Origin: Psychrobacter sp. Choline-02u-9
Lineage (GTDB): Bacteria; Pseudomonadota; Gammaproteobacteria; Pseudomonadales; Moraxellaceae
DNA: 64,000 nucleotides
Reading direction: 5' to 3'
Assembly: GCF_002836505.1 (NCBI RefSeq)
Contig: NZ_PJBF01000048.1
Span: 1 to 64,000, forward strand
The position numbers were made by a program, and so were the translations under genes. Below, piece after piece: positions 20,599 to 29,515 of the stretch. Below the pieces are notes generated by a model. That model searched no databases. It was not told the origin of the DNA and saw only the letters and a program-made list of their open reading frames with translations. Position 1 is the first letter of the stretch, and each line of letters starts with the position of its first letter.

Positions 20599-21945
20599 GT
20601 GTCAAAACAATCAATGTCATCGGCTGGTATACCGCTTAATCCATTCGCATTTATACGTAAGTATGATGAGCTATGGACGCGTTTATTATTTTTAATCGGC
20701 GCATTGATTGTTTATCGTTTAGGGTCACATATTCCAGTTCCGGGTATTAACCCAGTTAACTTGGCTGATCTGTTTTCGCGCAACGAAAACACCATTCTGA
20801 GCATGTTTAATATGTTCTCAGGTGGTGCGCTAGAGCGTATGTCTATCATGGCGCTTGGCATTATGCCATATATCTCAGCATCGATTATCGTACAGATGAT
20901 GTCTGCAGTATTGCCATCGCTTGAAGCCCTTAAAAAAGAAGGTGAAGCGGGACGACGCAAGCTAAACAAGTATACCCGTCAGGGAACGCTTGCTTTGGCC
21001 CTAGTACAGTCATTAGGAATGTGTGCCGGCTTAATCAGCCAAAACCTTACTTTATCTACTGGTCTTACCTTTTATATTCCAGCTGTTACTTCTTTAGTAG
21101 CAGGCGCAATGTTCTTAATGTGGCTTGGTGAGCAGATTACAGAACGCGGCGTAGGTAATGGTATTTCAATGCTCATTTTTGCGAGTATTGTGGCTGGTAC
21201 GCCAGGTATGATTTCGCAGTCTATTGAACAGGTCAATCAAGGTCAGATGAACTTGATTGTGCTATTTATTTTTGTACTGCTAGGTATCGCGGTTACTGCG
21301 GGTATCGTTTATATTGAACGTGCTCAACGCCGTGTTCCTGTGAACTATGCTCAAAAGCAGCAACAAGGCCGCAAAATTTACGCTCAGCAGCAATCACATT
21401 TGCCGTTGAAGCTAAATATGGCAGGGGTTATCCCAGCTATTTTTGCCAGTTCTTTGTTATTGTTTCCTGCAAGTTTAGGGCAGTGGGTTGGTCAATCGAC
21501 TGATCCCACCTTTGTACAGAAAATACTTCAAAATATGGCATTGGTACTGTCTCCAGGACAGCCGCTATATTTAGTACTGTTTGGCGCAATGATTATCTTC
21601 TTCTGTTATTTTTATACGGCATTGGTATTTAGTCCGCGTGAAGTAGCAGAGAACCTTAAACGTAGTGGTGCGTATATCCCAGGTATTCGCCCAGGACAAC
21701 AAACTCAGCGTTACCTCGATCATGTATTAAACCGACTGACCTTTATTGGCGCGATGTATATGACGGTTATTTGTTTAATGCCAATGGTCGTCCAGTCATC
21801 GTTTGGTGTGCCGTTTCAACTCGGTGGTACGTCTTTACTGATTATGGTGGTTGTGGTAATGGACTTCATCTCGCAGATTCAAGCGCATTTGATGACCCAT
21901 CAATATCATGATCAGACGTTAATTCAATCGCCCACTCAACCTTAA
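20599..21945 (+). CDS. secY: Preprotein translocase subunit SecY
   Basis: The channel subunit of SecYEG in the inner membrane. Ten membrane segments are readable over 448 residues, with the plug-region [22 protein letters not shown] after the first. The conserved cytoplasmic loop [23 protein letters not shown] and [18 protein letters not shown] are present. The frame is open upstream into rplO. GTG 20599 has GAGGAG 7 bases before it and is the best start; ATG 20614 is possible. Confidence 0.97.
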   Translation: MSKQSMSSAGIPLNPFAFIRKYDELWTRLLFLIGALIVYRLGSHIPVPGINPVNLADLFSRNENTILSMFNMFSGGALERMSIMALGIMPYISASIIVQMMSAVLPSLEALKKEGEAGRRKLNKYTRQGTLALALVQSLGMCAGLISQNLTLSTGLTFYIPAVTSLVAGAMFLMWLGEQITERGVGNGISMLIFASIVAGTPGMISQSIEQVNQGQMNLIVLFIFVLLGIAVTAGIVYIERAQRRVPVNYAQKQQQGRKIYAQQQSHLPLKLNMAGVIPAIFASSLLLFPASLGQWVGQSTDPTFVQKILQNMALVLSPGQPLYLVLFGAMIIFFCYFYTALVFSPREVAENLKRSGAYIPGIRPGQQTQRYLDHVLNRLTFIGAMYMTVICLMPMVVQSSFGVPFQLGGTSLLIMVVVVMDFISQIQAHLMTHQYHDQTLIQSPTQP

Positions 21946-21976
21946 ATGAGCGGTACGATATTTCAAGGAGCATGCT

Positions 21977-22093
21977 ATGAAAGTTCAAGCATCAGTTAAA
22001 AAGATTTGTGGTAGCTGTAAAGTTGTGCGCCGTAAAGGCCGTGTACATATTATTTGTACAGCAGAACCTCGCCACAAGCAACGTCAAGGTTAA
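21977..22093 (+). CDS. rpmJ: Ribosomal protein L36 (zinc-binding form)
   Basis: 38 residues with the zinc ligands Cys11, Cys14, Cys27 and His33 (CGSC then CTAEPRH). This is the C+ form; a C- paralogue under Zur control may exist elsewhere in the genome. AAGGAGCATGCT precedes the ATG. Last gene of the spc operon, as in E. coli. Confidence 0.97.
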   Translation: MKVQASVKKICGSCKVVRRKGRVHIICTAEPRHKQRQG

Positions 22094-22154
22094 TATTTAG
22101 TATTGGAAAACATCTAGTTTTCGCTGCTAATTAAATTAATACTTGAAAAATAAC

Positions 22155-22176
22155 GGCGGATGCGATATCATCCGCC
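22155..22176 (+). terminator. Hairpin after rpmJ
   Basis: GGCGGATG and CATCCGCC form a perfect 8-base G+C-rich stem with loop CGATAT, 62 bases after rpmJ and just before the next promoter. No T run follows, so termination would be weak or the hairpin may protect the mRNA end. Confidence 0.5.
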
Positions 22177-22178
22177 AC

Positions 22179-22208
22179 TTGCCGTGTTTATACAAAATCT
22201 TTTATAAT
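22179..22208 (+). promoter_or_regulatory. Promoter of the alpha ribosomal operon
   Basis: TTGCCG (22179-22184), an 18-base spacer and a perfect TATAAT (22203-22208), 130 bases before rpsM. This matches the position of the alpha operon promoter in other gammaproteobacteria. Confidence 0.6.
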
Positions 22209-22340
22209 AGAATCGATGAGCAGACTTATAGTCAAAACATCGATAATGACTATAAAAGCTCTAGTATTAACAGCAACAAATCTGAAGAGTAAAGCCTTAT
22301 CGCTAGATAACGCTTATTTTTCTTTAATGGAGAGAAATCA

Positions 22341-22697
22341 ATGGCTCGTATTGCCGGCGTAAACATTCCGGATAATAAGCATGCTGTTATTTCACTAACT
22401 TACATCTTTGGTGTAGGTCGTACCACTGCTCAGAAAATCTTAGAAGCAGTTGGCATCGCCCATACTACTAAAGTCAGTCAGTTAGATGATACACAGTTAG
22501 ATGCTATCCGTGCACAAGTTGCAAACTACATGACCGAAGGTGACCTTCGTCGTGAAGTTTCAATGAACATCAAGCGTTTAGTTGATCTTGGTTGTTACCG
22601 TGGCATCCGTCATCGTCGTAACCTACCAGTTAGAGGTCAGAACACCAAGAACAACGCTCGTACTCGTAAGGGTCCGACACGCCCTCTCAAAAGATAA
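22341..22697 (+). CDS. rpsM: Ribosomal protein S13
   Basis: A 30S head protein that forms intersubunit bridges. 118 residues: [25 protein letters not shown] and the basic end [32 protein letters not shown] precedes the ATG. First gene of the alpha operon. Confidence 0.99.
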   Translation: MARIAGVNIPDNKHAVISLTYIFGVGRTTAQKILEAVGIAHTTKVSQLDDTQLDAIRAQVANYMTEGDLRREVSMNIKRLVDLGCYRGIRHRRNLPVRGQNTKNNARTRKGPTRPLKR

Positions 22698-22717
22698 TTA
22701 ACTTAGGAAGCTAAAAG

Positions 22718-23107
22718 ATGGCAAAAGACACTCGCAGTCGCAAAAAGGTGGCTCGTCGTTCAGTATCGGAGGGCATTGCCCATATCCATGCGTCTTTTAA
22801 TAACACCATTGTTACGATTACCGATCGTCAAGGTAATGCATTGGCTTGGGCCACTTCAGGTGGACAAGGCTTCCGTGGTTCACGTAAATCTACACCATTT
22901 GCAGCTCAGGTTGCAGCTGAAGTCGCTGGTAAAGCGGCCCAAGAATATGGTGTTAAGAATATCGATGTTTTGGTCAAAGGACCAGGACCGGGTCGTGAGT
23001 CTGCGGTAAGAGCACTAGGTGCATTGGGTTATAAAGTTAACAGCATCTCTGATGTAACCCCAATCCCACACAATGGTTGCCGTGCGCCGAAAAAGCGCCG
23101 CGTCTAA
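22718..23107 (+). CDS. rpsK: Ribosomal protein S11
   Basis: A 30S platform protein, 129 residues as in E. coli. [28 protein letters not shown] and [15 protein letters not shown] are diagnostic. Lies 20 bases after rpsM. Confidence 0.99.
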   Translation: MAKDTRSRKKVARRSVSEGIAHIHASFNNTIVTITDRQGNALAWATSGGQGFRGSRKSTPFAAQVAAEVAGKAAQEYGVKNIDVLVKGPGPGRESAVRALGALGYKVNSISDVTPIPHNGCRAPKKRRV

Positions 23108-23118
23108 TATTAAAGACG

Positions 23119-23140
23119 AAGCTTTTTATACTAAAAGCTT
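23119..23140 (+). other. Hairpin between rpsK and rpsD
   Basis: AAGCTTTT and AAAAGCTT form a perfect 8-base dyad around TATACT, ending 15 bases before the rpsD ATG and overlapping the start of its ribosome-binding region. It might tune rpsD translation; function is inferred only. Confidence 0.4.
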
Positions 23141-23155
23141 ATAGGAGACATAACA

Positions 23156-23797
23156 ATGGCCCGCTATATTGGACCAAAACTGAAATTATCACGTCGTGAA
23201 GGTACGGATTTAGGCCTTAAGTCTGGCGTTAAACCGTATGACGTAAAAACGAAGAAAGCTGGTCGTCCACCAGGTCAGCATGGCGTAAGCCGTAACAAGA
23301 CCTCAGAATATGCTCTACAGTTGCGTGAAAAGCAAAAAGTTAAGCGTATTTATGGTGTACTAGAGCGTCAATTCGCGAATTACTATAAAGAAGCTGCTCG
23401 TAAGCGTGGCGCTACTGGTGAAAACTTGCTAGCAATGCTTGAGAGCCGTCTAGATAACGTTGTATATCGCATGGGCTTTGGCTCAACTCGCGCAGAAGCA
23501 CGTCAGCTAGTCAGTCATCGTACTGTTATGGTAAAAAAAGCTGGCCGTGATGAGTTTGTTCGTGTGAACATTCCTTCAATTCAGCTTCAAGATGGTGATG
23601 TCATCGCTATCCAAGAGAAATCTCGCGAACAACTACGTATTAAAAACGCTGTCGAATTAGCGACACAACGTGGTATTCCAGAATGGCTTGATGTTGACCA
23701 CAGCAAACTACAAGGCACGTTTAAACATGCGCCTGATCGTATTGATCTACCTGCTGAAATCAACGAAAGCTTGATCGTTGAGCTATACTCTAAGTAA
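23156..23797 (+). CDS. rpsD: Ribosomal protein S4
   Basis: A 16S assembly-initiating protein and, in E. coli, the alpha operon repressor. 213 residues against 206; the extra is near the end ([17 protein letters not shown] region). The S4 RNA-binding domain [25 protein letters not shown] is at about 96-120. ATAGGAGACATAACA precedes the ATG. Confidence 0.99.
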   Translation: MARYIGPKLKLSRREGTDLGLKSGVKPYDVKTKKAGRPPGQHGVSRNKTSEYALQLREKQKVKRIYGVLERQFANYYKEAARKRGATGENLLAMLESRLDNVVYRMGFGSTRAEARQLVSHRTVMVKKAGRDEFVRVNIPSIQLQDGDVIAIQEKSREQLRIKNAVELATQRGIPEWLDVDHSKLQGTFKHAPDRIDLPAEINESLIVELYSK

Positions 23798-23805
23798 TGA
23801 CGTAA

Positions 23806-23835
23806 TGCTCAATGTTATGAAAATGGCATTGAGCA
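23806..23835 (+). other. Hairpin between rpsD and rpoA
   Basis: TGCTCAATG (23806-23814) and CATTGAGCA (23827-23835) form a 9-base perfect stem with a 12-base loop, in the 80-base gap before rpoA. No T run. It could be a processing site or partial attenuator. Confidence 0.45.
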
Positions 23836-23877
23836 ATTAACGTTAATTAAACCAGTTTAATAAATCGAGGTGACATC

Positions 23878-24885
23878 ATGATGCTAAATGCAACTGAGTT
23901 TCTAACGCCGAATGCCATTAATGTGGATACGGTTAACGAAACGATTGCGAAAGTCACGCTCGAACCGTTAGAACGCGGCTTTGGGCATACCCTAGGTAAT
24001 GCTCTGCGTCGCATCTTGTTATCTTCATTACCTGGTGCTGCAGTCATTGAAGCTGAGATTGATGGTGTTGATCATGAATACTCAACGCTTGAAGGCCTGC
24101 AAGAAGACGTACTTGATTTGCTTTTGAACCTAAAAGGCTTAGCAATTACGCTTCATGACCAAAATGAAGTATTTTTGACCTTGGATAAACAAGGTCCAGG
24201 CACTATTACTGCTGCAGACATCGCGTTGCCGCACAATGTTGACATCATCAATCCAGAATTGGTCTTGGGTACATTGAGCGATCGTGGTCATCTTAAGATG
24301 CGTTTGCGTGTAGTGATGGGTCGTGGATATGAGCCAGCAAACCAGCGCCGTGAAGATGGTGATACTAAAGCAATTGGACGCTTAAAGCTTGATGCAAGTT
24401 TTAGTCCTGTGCTTCGTGTTGCTTATCAGGTTGAGAACGCTCGTGTAGAGCAGCGTACTGATCTTGATCGTCTTATCATTGAGCTTGAAACTAATGGCAC
24501 TATAGATCCAGAAGAAGCAATTCGTAAAGCAGCCACTATTTTACAACAACAGATTTCTATCTTTGTTGACCTAGAAGCTGAAGAAGCGCCTGAGCCTGTG
24601 AAAGAGAAAGAAGAGGTTGATCCGGTGCTATTACGCCCTGTGGACGATCTTGAACTAACGGTTCGCTCAGCCAACTGCTTGAAAGCTGAAAACATTTACT
24701 ATATCGGTGATTTGGTACAGCGTTCAGAGACTGAACTTCTAAAAACCCCAAATCTTGGTAAGAAATCATTGACAGAAATCAAGGACGTATTAGCGTCTAA
24801 AGATTTAGAGCTCGGTATGCGCCTAGATAACTGGCCACCAGCTGATTTACGTGTTGATGATCGCTTTTCTTATCGTAGCCGTTAA
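23878..24885 (+). CDS. rpoA: DNA-directed RNA polymerase subunit alpha
   Basis: The alpha subunit dimerises to start RNA polymerase assembly and contacts UP elements and activators. The N-terminal domain (about 1-235) has [27 protein letters not shown] short acidic linker ([13 protein letters not shown]) leads to the C-terminal domain (about 250-320), with [17 protein letters not shown] containing the DNA-binding arginine, and [17 protein letters not shown]. 335 residues. Two ATG codons stand in tandem at 23878 and 23881; GAGGTGACATC precedes them. Confidence 0.99.
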   Translation: MMLNATEFLTPNAINVDTVNETIAKVTLEPLERGFGHTLGNALRRILLSSLPGAAVIEAEIDGVDHEYSTLEGLQEDVLDLLLNLKGLAITLHDQNEVFLTLDKQGPGTITAADIALPHNVDIINPELVLGTLSDRGHLKMRLRVVMGRGYEPANQRREDGDTKAIGRLKLDASFSPVLRVAYQVENARVEQRTDLDRLIIELETNGTIDPEEAIRKAATILQQQISIFVDLEAEEAPEPVKEKEEVDPVLLRPVDDLELTVRSANCLKAENIYYIGDLVQRSETELLKTPNLGKKSLTEIKDVLASKDLELGMRLDNWPPADLRVDDRFSYRSR

Positions 24886-24904
24886 ACTTTAAGGATTTTT
24901 GACT

Positions 24905-25264
24905 ATGCGCCATCGTAAGAGTGGAGTCAAGCTGGGTCGTACCGGCAGTCATCGTAAGGCAATGTTTCAGAACATGACTAACTCATTATTTGAGCATGAA
25001 CTGATCAAAACAACTTTACCAAAAGCTAAAGAACTACGTCGCGTTGCCGAGCCATTGATCACTATGGCTAAAGAAGACAGCGTTGCTAACCGTCGTTTAG
25101 CATTCAGCCGTATGCGTAGCAAAGCTATGGTAGGCAAATTATTTGGCACGTTAGGTCCTCGTTACCAGACGCGTCCAGGTGGTTATTTGCGTATCGTAAA
25201 ATGCGGTTACCGTGATGGTGACAATGCGCCAATGGCTTATGTAGAATTGGTTGATCGTGACTAG
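24905..25264 (+). CDS. rplQ: Ribosomal protein L17
   Basis: A 50S tunnel-exit protein. The true start is ATG 24905 ([20 protein letters not shown]), with AAGGA 9 bases upstream; a TTG six bases earlier is in frame but is not the family start. 119 residues, shorter than E. coli L17 (127) through a reduced C-terminus. Closes the ribosomal cluster. Confidence 0.98.
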   Translation: MRHRKSGVKLGRTGSHRKAMFQNMTNSLFEHELIKTTLPKAKELRRVAEPLITMAKEDSVANRRLAFSRMRSKAMVGKLFGTLGPRYQTRPGGYLRIVKCGYRDGDNAPMAYVELVDRD

Positions 25265-25288
25265 TTTTACACCTAAGACATATTCCAT

Positions 25289-25321
25289 AAAAAAGCTCCA
25301 ATGCAATTGGAGCTTTTTTTT
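25289..25321 (+). terminator. Terminator of the ribosomal cluster
   Basis: AGCTCCAAT and ATTGGAGCT pair perfectly around GCA, with A5 before and T8 after. It ends the alpha operon 25 bases after rplQ. The IS element inserted just beyond it. Confidence 0.95.
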
Positions 25322-25424
25322 GTCTTAAATTTGACTAGATATACTAGGGCGTGTCCCTAATCTGTAAAAGTAAGTATAAAGGCTTTAAAATAAAGAGACT
25401 ATTTCAAACAGGGCTCTCTAAATT

Positions 25425-25871
25425 ATGGCAAGAACAGTGCTCACCGATAATACATGGGAACAACTCCAAAGTACCATGAAGGCTCATGGCTGTCATACTT
25501 GGAAAAACGACAAACAAGTCATGGAAGCCATATTGTGGAAACTTCGTACAGGCGCGCCATGGCGTGATATACCGAGTGAGCTATGTCCATGGAAAACGGC
25601 CTACAACCGTTTTAATAGGTTGTCAAAAAAGGGGTTGTGGGAACAATTTTTTTTGACCTACGAGCAAGTATTGATGAAGAATGGGTATTCGCAGACGGAA
25701 GCTATATCCGCTGTCATCAGCATTCAAGCGGCGCAAGACGAGGAGAGCTTCGAGCTACTGGAAAGTCACGAGGTGGAACCACTACCAAGATTCATCTCGC
25801 CGTCGATTCGCATGGAAACCCGATTGATTTTAAAATCACTGGGGGTGACGTCCACGACAGCCAAGCGGTAG
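25425..25871 (+). CDS. IS427-group transposase, first frame
   Basis: This frame encodes the N-terminal, DNA-binding part of the transposase (DUF4096-type): LTDNTWEQLQ, then AILWKLRTGAPWRDIP at about 36-51. Homology ends near residue 76 at a run of eight T (25647-25654). The remaining 70 codons are out-of-frame sequence from the second part. The full enzyme should arise by -1 slippage on T-TTT-TTG, giving a product of about 250 residues, the normal size for the group. Alone it makes a truncated protein that could inhibit transposition, as known for other IS elements. Confidence 0.88.
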   Translation: MARTVLTDNTWEQLQSTMKAHGCHTWKNDKQVMEAILWKLRTGAPWRDIPSELCPWKTAYNRFNRLSKKGLWEQFFLTYEQVLMKNGYSQTEAISAVISIQAAQDEESFELLESHEVEPLPRFISPSIRMETRLILKSLGVTSTTAKR

Positions 25872-26176
25872 ATGATATTATAGAGATGCTAACGGATGCG
25901 ACCTACTTTATTGCTGATAAAGCTTATGATTCTGAAACCATTAGAACTAGGCTAAAGCAAGATAACATAAGCCCTGTCATCCCTAAAAGAAAAAATGCTA
26001 AACAACCAGATGTAGCGTTTGATCATTATTTATATAAACTACGACACTTAGTTGAAAACACGTTTGCAAGGCTAAAGCACTTCCGTAGTATTGCGACTAG
26101 ATACGAGAAATTGGCTCGTAATTATAAGTCTATGCTGTATCTAGCTTGTACTATGATTCATTGCAAACTGAATTAG
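25637..26176 (+). CDS. IS427-group transposase, second frame (DDE domain)
   Basis: This frame holds the catalytic domain. FADGSYIRCHQHSSGA carries the first Asp, IADKAYDSE the second, and LVENTFARLKHFRSIATRYEK the Glu. The GTG at 25637 may allow independent initiation, but it has no Shine-Dalgarno sequence and lies before the slip site, so frameshift fusion with the first frame is more likely. It ends ten bases before the right inverted-repeat end. Confidence 0.88.
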   Translation: MGTIFFDLRASIDEEWVFADGSYIRCHQHSSGARRGELRATGKSRGGTTTKIHLAVDSHGNPIDFKITGGDVHDSQAVDDIIEMLTDATYFIADKAYDSETIRTRLKQDNISPVIPKRKNAKQPDVAFDHYLYKLRHLVENTFARLKHFRSIATRYEKLARNYKSMLYLACTMIHCKLN

Positions 26177-26216
26177 GGACACGCCCTAGTAGTTGTTTAA
26201 AGCAATAACTAGCTGT

Positions 26217-26837
26217 TTAGAGTAACAACGAATCGACATTGGCCGCACCTTGTCTGATAACTTCAGGAACGCTACTAGTCATATCCACGATAGTAGTAAG
26301 CTTGGTTGTCTTTATACCTGCATTGATGAGACCGTCGATTTGATTGCCTAGCAAATCTTCAATCTCAAACGGGTCATCCAAAATATCGTCTCGATTGGGC
26401 AAAATCAGTGAGCTGGTTAAGATAGGTTCATCCATCGCTTCTAATAATGCTTGAGCAATGGGGTTACTAGGTACACGAATACCAATGGTTTTTTTCTTTG
26501 CATGCGCCAGTTTTTTTGGTACGTCTTTGGTGGCAGTAAGAATAAAAGTAATTGGGGCAGGTGTGTGGGCTTTCAGCTGTTTAAATTGCACATTATCAAC
26601 TGTTGCATAATTGGCAATTTCGCTCAAGTCGCGGCATAGCAAGGTAAATTGATGCTTATCATCGAGTTCACGGATTTGCTTAAGCTTAGCTAGGGCATCC
26701 TTTGCACCCAAACGGCAACCAAAAGCATAACTGGTATCAGTTGGGTAAATAATTAACTGATCTCTGCGCAATAGGTCAGCGGCTTGCTCAATGAGACGTG
26801 GTTGCGGATTATCGGGATGAATATAGAAGACTTCCAT
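26217..26837 (-). CDS. yciO: YciO-type Sua5/YrdC family protein
   Basis: It belongs to the fold that makes threonylcarbamoyl-AMP for the t6A tRNA modification. The residues match E. coli YciO in length (206) and pattern: FYIHPDNPQPRLI at the start, YPTDTSYAFGC at about 32-42, FTLLCRDLSEI, KKTIGIRVPSNPIAQALLE and VIRQGAANVDSLLL at the end. YciO is a relative of TsaC; its exact role is not settled in my knowledge, and a separate TsaC probably exists elsewhere. AAGGAACCATT precedes the ATG. Confidence 0.92.
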   Translation of the reverse strand: MEVFYIHPDNPQPRLIEQAADLLRRDQLIIYPTDTSYAFGCRLGAKDALAKLKQIRELDDKHQFTLLCRDLSEIANYATVDNVQFKQLKAHTPAPITFILTATKDVPKKLAHAKKKTIGIRVPSNPIAQALLEAMDEPILTSSLILPNRDDILDDPFEIEDLLGNQIDGLINAGIKTTKLTTIVDMTSSVPEVIRQGAANVDSLLL

Positions 26838-27069
26838 AATGGTTCCTTATTTTATAATTATTGGTTTTTAATTGAGACAAATTTTTCATTAGTTAGATGT
26901 GGTTCAATCACTGGATATATTAGAAAAACTATTCTAGAACTAAAGCAGATCGATATCTTCGACATACTACTTCAGTCACTAGTATAGCTCAAAGCAGATA
27001 TAAGTTTAGTGGCAAGGCGTTACCAACCGTAGAAAATCGTTAATAAGTAGGGAAGCTAAGTAATTTAAA

Positions 27070-27813
27070 CTAAGCGCTGATCTGAGATGAAGAAGTGCAA
27101 GCGCTAAGTAACGCAGTCAGCAAAGTCTTAGCGTCACGCGGCAGAGTATGAGGTTTGGCTATGTAGCTTTGAACTTGCTGATAGACATCAATAGCAAAGG
27201 TGCTACTACTAGTGTCGAAGTCGGCAAACAAGTTATCTTGTGAGACTTGGAAATTTCGTCCACACGCCAAGGTAAATAAACACTCTAATGCTTGAGGTTT
27301 GATTTCTACACGCTCAAATGCCTGCTGCTGAGCCGCTGATCGTCCATCTGGAGCATACCAGTAGCCAAAGTCAGATAGTTGTCTACGAGCGTCACCAGCT
27401 ACGCACCAATGGCTAATTTCATGTAAAGCACTGGCAAAAAATCCATGAGCGAATTCAATTCGAGCGGGTTCATTATTTTGAGCTGGAAAATATTCGGGTT
27501 CATCATTGCTACGAACCAATATAACTTGCTGATCAGCGAATAAAGTATTAAATAACTGTATGAGCCAGTCGGTAGCTAATCGTTCGCTATCAATTATTAA
27601 TTCTGCTGACAAAGGATTGTCAGATTGAGTACTAGACAATTTTTGCCACTGACTTCTCCATTCTTTTAAATACTCATTTTTATCATGAGAGAGCATATTG
27701 CTAGATGACTTTTCAGTATGACTCTTTAATTGAATAAGCTGTTGTAGCAACGAACTTGCTTCAGTAGAAGAAAGTAAATCAGAAAAATTCATTTTATTAT
27801 CGGATAGATTCAT
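27070..27813 (-). CDS. epmC: Elongation factor P hydroxylase
   Basis: EpmC (YfcM) hydroxylates the beta-lysylated lysine of EF-P after EpmA/EpmB. The diagnostic core is at about 120-165: FAHGFFASALHEISHWC with an HExxH-like metal site, AGDARRQLSDFGYWYAPDGR, then FERVEIKPQALECLFTLACG. 247 residues against about 180 in E. coli; the added N-terminal 65 residues are polar and vary. A second ATG at residue 8 is a possible start. It points to a beta-lysyl EF-P pathway in this organism. Confidence 0.93.
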   Translation of the reverse strand: MNLSDNKMNFSDLLSSTEASSLLQQLIQLKSHTEKSSSNMLSHDKNEYLKEWRSQWQKLSSTQSDNPLSAELIIDSERLATDWLIQLFNTLFADQQVILVRSNDEPEYFPAQNNEPARIEFAHGFFASALHEISHWCVAGDARRQLSDFGYWYAPDGRSAAQQQAFERVEIKPQALECLFTLACGRNFQVSQDNLFADFDTSSSTFAIDVYQQVQSYIAKPHTLPRDAKTLLTALLSACTSSSQISA

Positions 27814-27995
27814 AGAGAAGACATTGACTTAATAAATACTAAAGACAAAAAACTTTAGGTAAAAAGGTAAGTAGTAAAAGAGCTTAAACAAATTTACTAT
27901 CAAAAAATCTTAACATACTAGCGCTAGCAGAATATGGCACTTTCCGTTAGTATGGCAGGCAATATTATACACCGTTTTTATGAATGAGGCCGCGC

Positions 27996-28589
27996 ATGTC
28001 AAGCACTCCAGAAACTAAACCGTCAGCACCTCACGCTGACAATAAAAAAGCGCCTGTATCTACTGGCATGCCTGAGCACATCTCTTTAGATAAGTGGGCA
28101 GACACTGGTTATGAATGGTCAGGAGAGGTCAAACCAAGCTCGTTTGATCGTCTGGCTACTACTCTGAGCACTGAACATGAGCAGTCAGATATACAGCTCA
28201 ACGCTAACTTGTATCGTCGCAACAACGTCTTGCATTTAGCATTTACTTTGACAGGTGATGTTTGGTTAACTTGTCAGCGCTGTTTACAACCAATCGCTAT
28301 AGACTTGTCTGATGATTATGACATCGCGCTACTCGAAAACGATAGTCAGGTTCGCCTAGTTAAAGATGAACAAGATTATTTATTACTGGATGAAATCGTC
28401 ACTGAGCAATCTCCAGAGCGTCTGTTACCATTTAAAAAGTTGGTAGAAGACGAGATCTTGCTCAAAACGCCTATGGCACCAAAGCATGACGATTGTGAGA
28501 TGTCTGTTGAGCAGTTTGGCGAGATACCAGAAGAAGAGGAAGGTGAAAATCCTTTTGCTGCTTTAGCCTCGCTAAAGGGCAAGCTATAA
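27996..28589 (+). CDS. yceD: DUF177 protein, YceD family
   Basis: YceD proteins are nearly always next to rpmF, and plant homologues act in 23S rRNA accumulation; the bacterial role is not settled. The family pattern is clear: WLTCQRCLQPI (Cys pair about 91-94), the acidic DDYDIALLE stretch, ERLLPFKKLVEDEILLKTPMAPKHDDC. ATG 27996 with AGG upstream gives 197 residues; ATG 27984 is in frame but has no ribosome-binding site. rpmF follows after 318 bases, an unusually long gap for this pair. Confidence 0.88.
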   Translation: MSSTPETKPSAPHADNKKAPVSTGMPEHISLDKWADTGYEWSGEVKPSSFDRLATTLSTEHEQSDIQLNANLYRRNNVLHLAFTLTGDVWLTCQRCLQPIAIDLSDDYDIALLENDSQVRLVKDEQDYLLLDEIVTEQSPERLLPFKKLVEDEILLKTPMAPKHDDCEMSVEQFGEIPEEEEGENPFAALASLKGKL

Positions 28590-28907
28590 GCACCAAAATT
28601 ATCTACTCAATGCATTTAAAAAACCTTTTATCAGCTTTGTACAGAAGAGTGCGAGGCAGGGCTTTATTAATTTAATAAACATGCGTATAATGTCCGGTTT
28701 ATTGCATTCGAGCAACCTGTTGCTTGCTGATAGAAACTGACTGGGTAAATTTTTTATAGAATTCAGCCTTGGTCAGTGCTTTATGTGAGTGGCAATCTAT
28801 TTAACTAATGATGCTTAAGACTTAGGTTGTTGTGATTATATAGCCTCTGTCAGTATCGACTTAAGCTGAATTTCAAGCTTATCCCTTTTAAGTATAGGAG
28901 CTATATC
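28590..28907. other. Gap between yceD and rpmF
   Basis: No gene is visible. A TATAAT at 28687-28692 with a poor -35 (TTTATT, 17 bases upstream) could give rpmF its own promoter with a leader of about 200 bases. The rest shows only a short GCAA-CCTG-TTGC hairpin. Confidence 0.4.
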
Positions 28908-29090
28908 ATGGCTGTTCAAAAAAGTCGTAAAAGCCGTTCTCGTCGTGACATGCGCCGTTCACATCACCGTATGGAAATTGCTGAACTAAGCGTAGATGCT
29001 ACTACTGGTGAAAAACATCGTCGTCATCACATGACTAAAGATGGTTTCTACCGTGGTCGTCAACTGTTCAAAGTCAGCCAAGACGCCTAA
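28908..29090 (+). CDS. rpmF: Ribosomal protein L32
   Basis: A 50S protein of 60 residues. [21 protein letters not shown] at the start and GFYRGRQLF near the end are typical. It lacks the CxxC pairs of the zinc-binding form. TAGGAGCTATATC precedes the ATG. Confidence 0.98.
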   Translation: MAVQKSRKSRSRRDMRRSHHRMEIAELSVDATTGEKHRRHHMTKDGFYRGRQLFKVSQDA

Positions 29091-29112
29091 GACATTGGCT
29101 CTGTGATAGCTT

Positions 29113-29158
29113 AGGCGAAAACAATAATAGTACTGGTGACTATTATTGTTTTTGCCTA
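29113..29158 (+). terminator. Terminator after rpmF
   Basis: AAAACAATAATAGT and ACTATTATTGTTTT form a 14-base stem around ACTGGTG, extended by AGGC/GCCT, with the T run built into the stem. It lies 23 bases after rpmF. Confidence 0.85.
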
Positions 29159-29186
29159 GTTATTACTAGTCAATAAGCTTTGAGCT

Positions 29187-29244
29187 AAAAAAAGCCAAGT
29201 TATTTCGCTATCATATATTATGTGGCTGGATAACTTGGCTTTTT
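29187..29244. terminator. Second terminator-like hairpin, rpmF-fabD gap
   Basis: GCCAAGTTAT and ATAACTTGGC form a perfect 10-base stem, flanked by A7 and T5, around a long 26-base loop. It may be a backup terminator in either direction. Confidence 0.6.
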
Positions 29245-29515
29245 GTTATTTATAACTAGACTTATTGCTTAATTCGCTTGTTATTTTTAGTAGATTTAAA
29301 AATGTGCTGATATAATCTGCTCGTTTAATTTGGGCAGCGTTACTCTTGCTGTTTGGTTTGCATCCGCTATGATAATAGTGTCTGTCAGTGTATAGTTTAC
29401 TGACAATCCGTTTTCTTGCATAAATACTTGAAGTAGCGGCTTTGTATAACATCTAATAATATAATACACCCCATTGTTTTTAGGGATATTTCTAATCAGA
29501 TAAGGAATATTGGTT

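Larger units (their letters stand above)
25347..26186 (+). mobile_element. Complete IS5-family element, IS427 group
   Basis: The element is 840 bases long, with ends starting GGGCGTGTCCCTAAT that are perfect inverted repeats over 15 bases. It is flanked by TA on both sides (within CTAG on each side), which fits the TA duplication of IS427-group elements. It carries one transposase split over two overlapping frames. It lies between the ribosomal terminator and the end of the convergent yciO gene, so no gene is broken. Intact ends and frames suggest recent arrival. Confidence 0.93.
29091..29515. other. Gap between rpmF and fabD
   Basis: Apart from the two hairpins annotated here, this 425-base stretch shows no supported gene. 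A TATAAT-like box at 29459-29464 (AATATAATAC) might serve fabD, but no convincing -35 lies at the right distance. AAGGAA at 29502-29507 is the fabD ribosome-binding site. Confidence 0.45.

Noticed and set aside
26878..27000. Possible fourth copy of the 108 bp repeat between yciO and epmC
   Set aside because: It shares only scattered short words such as ATACTACTT; it lacks the TATAGTC ends and the TTGG-TGCCT block, and the length does not fit.
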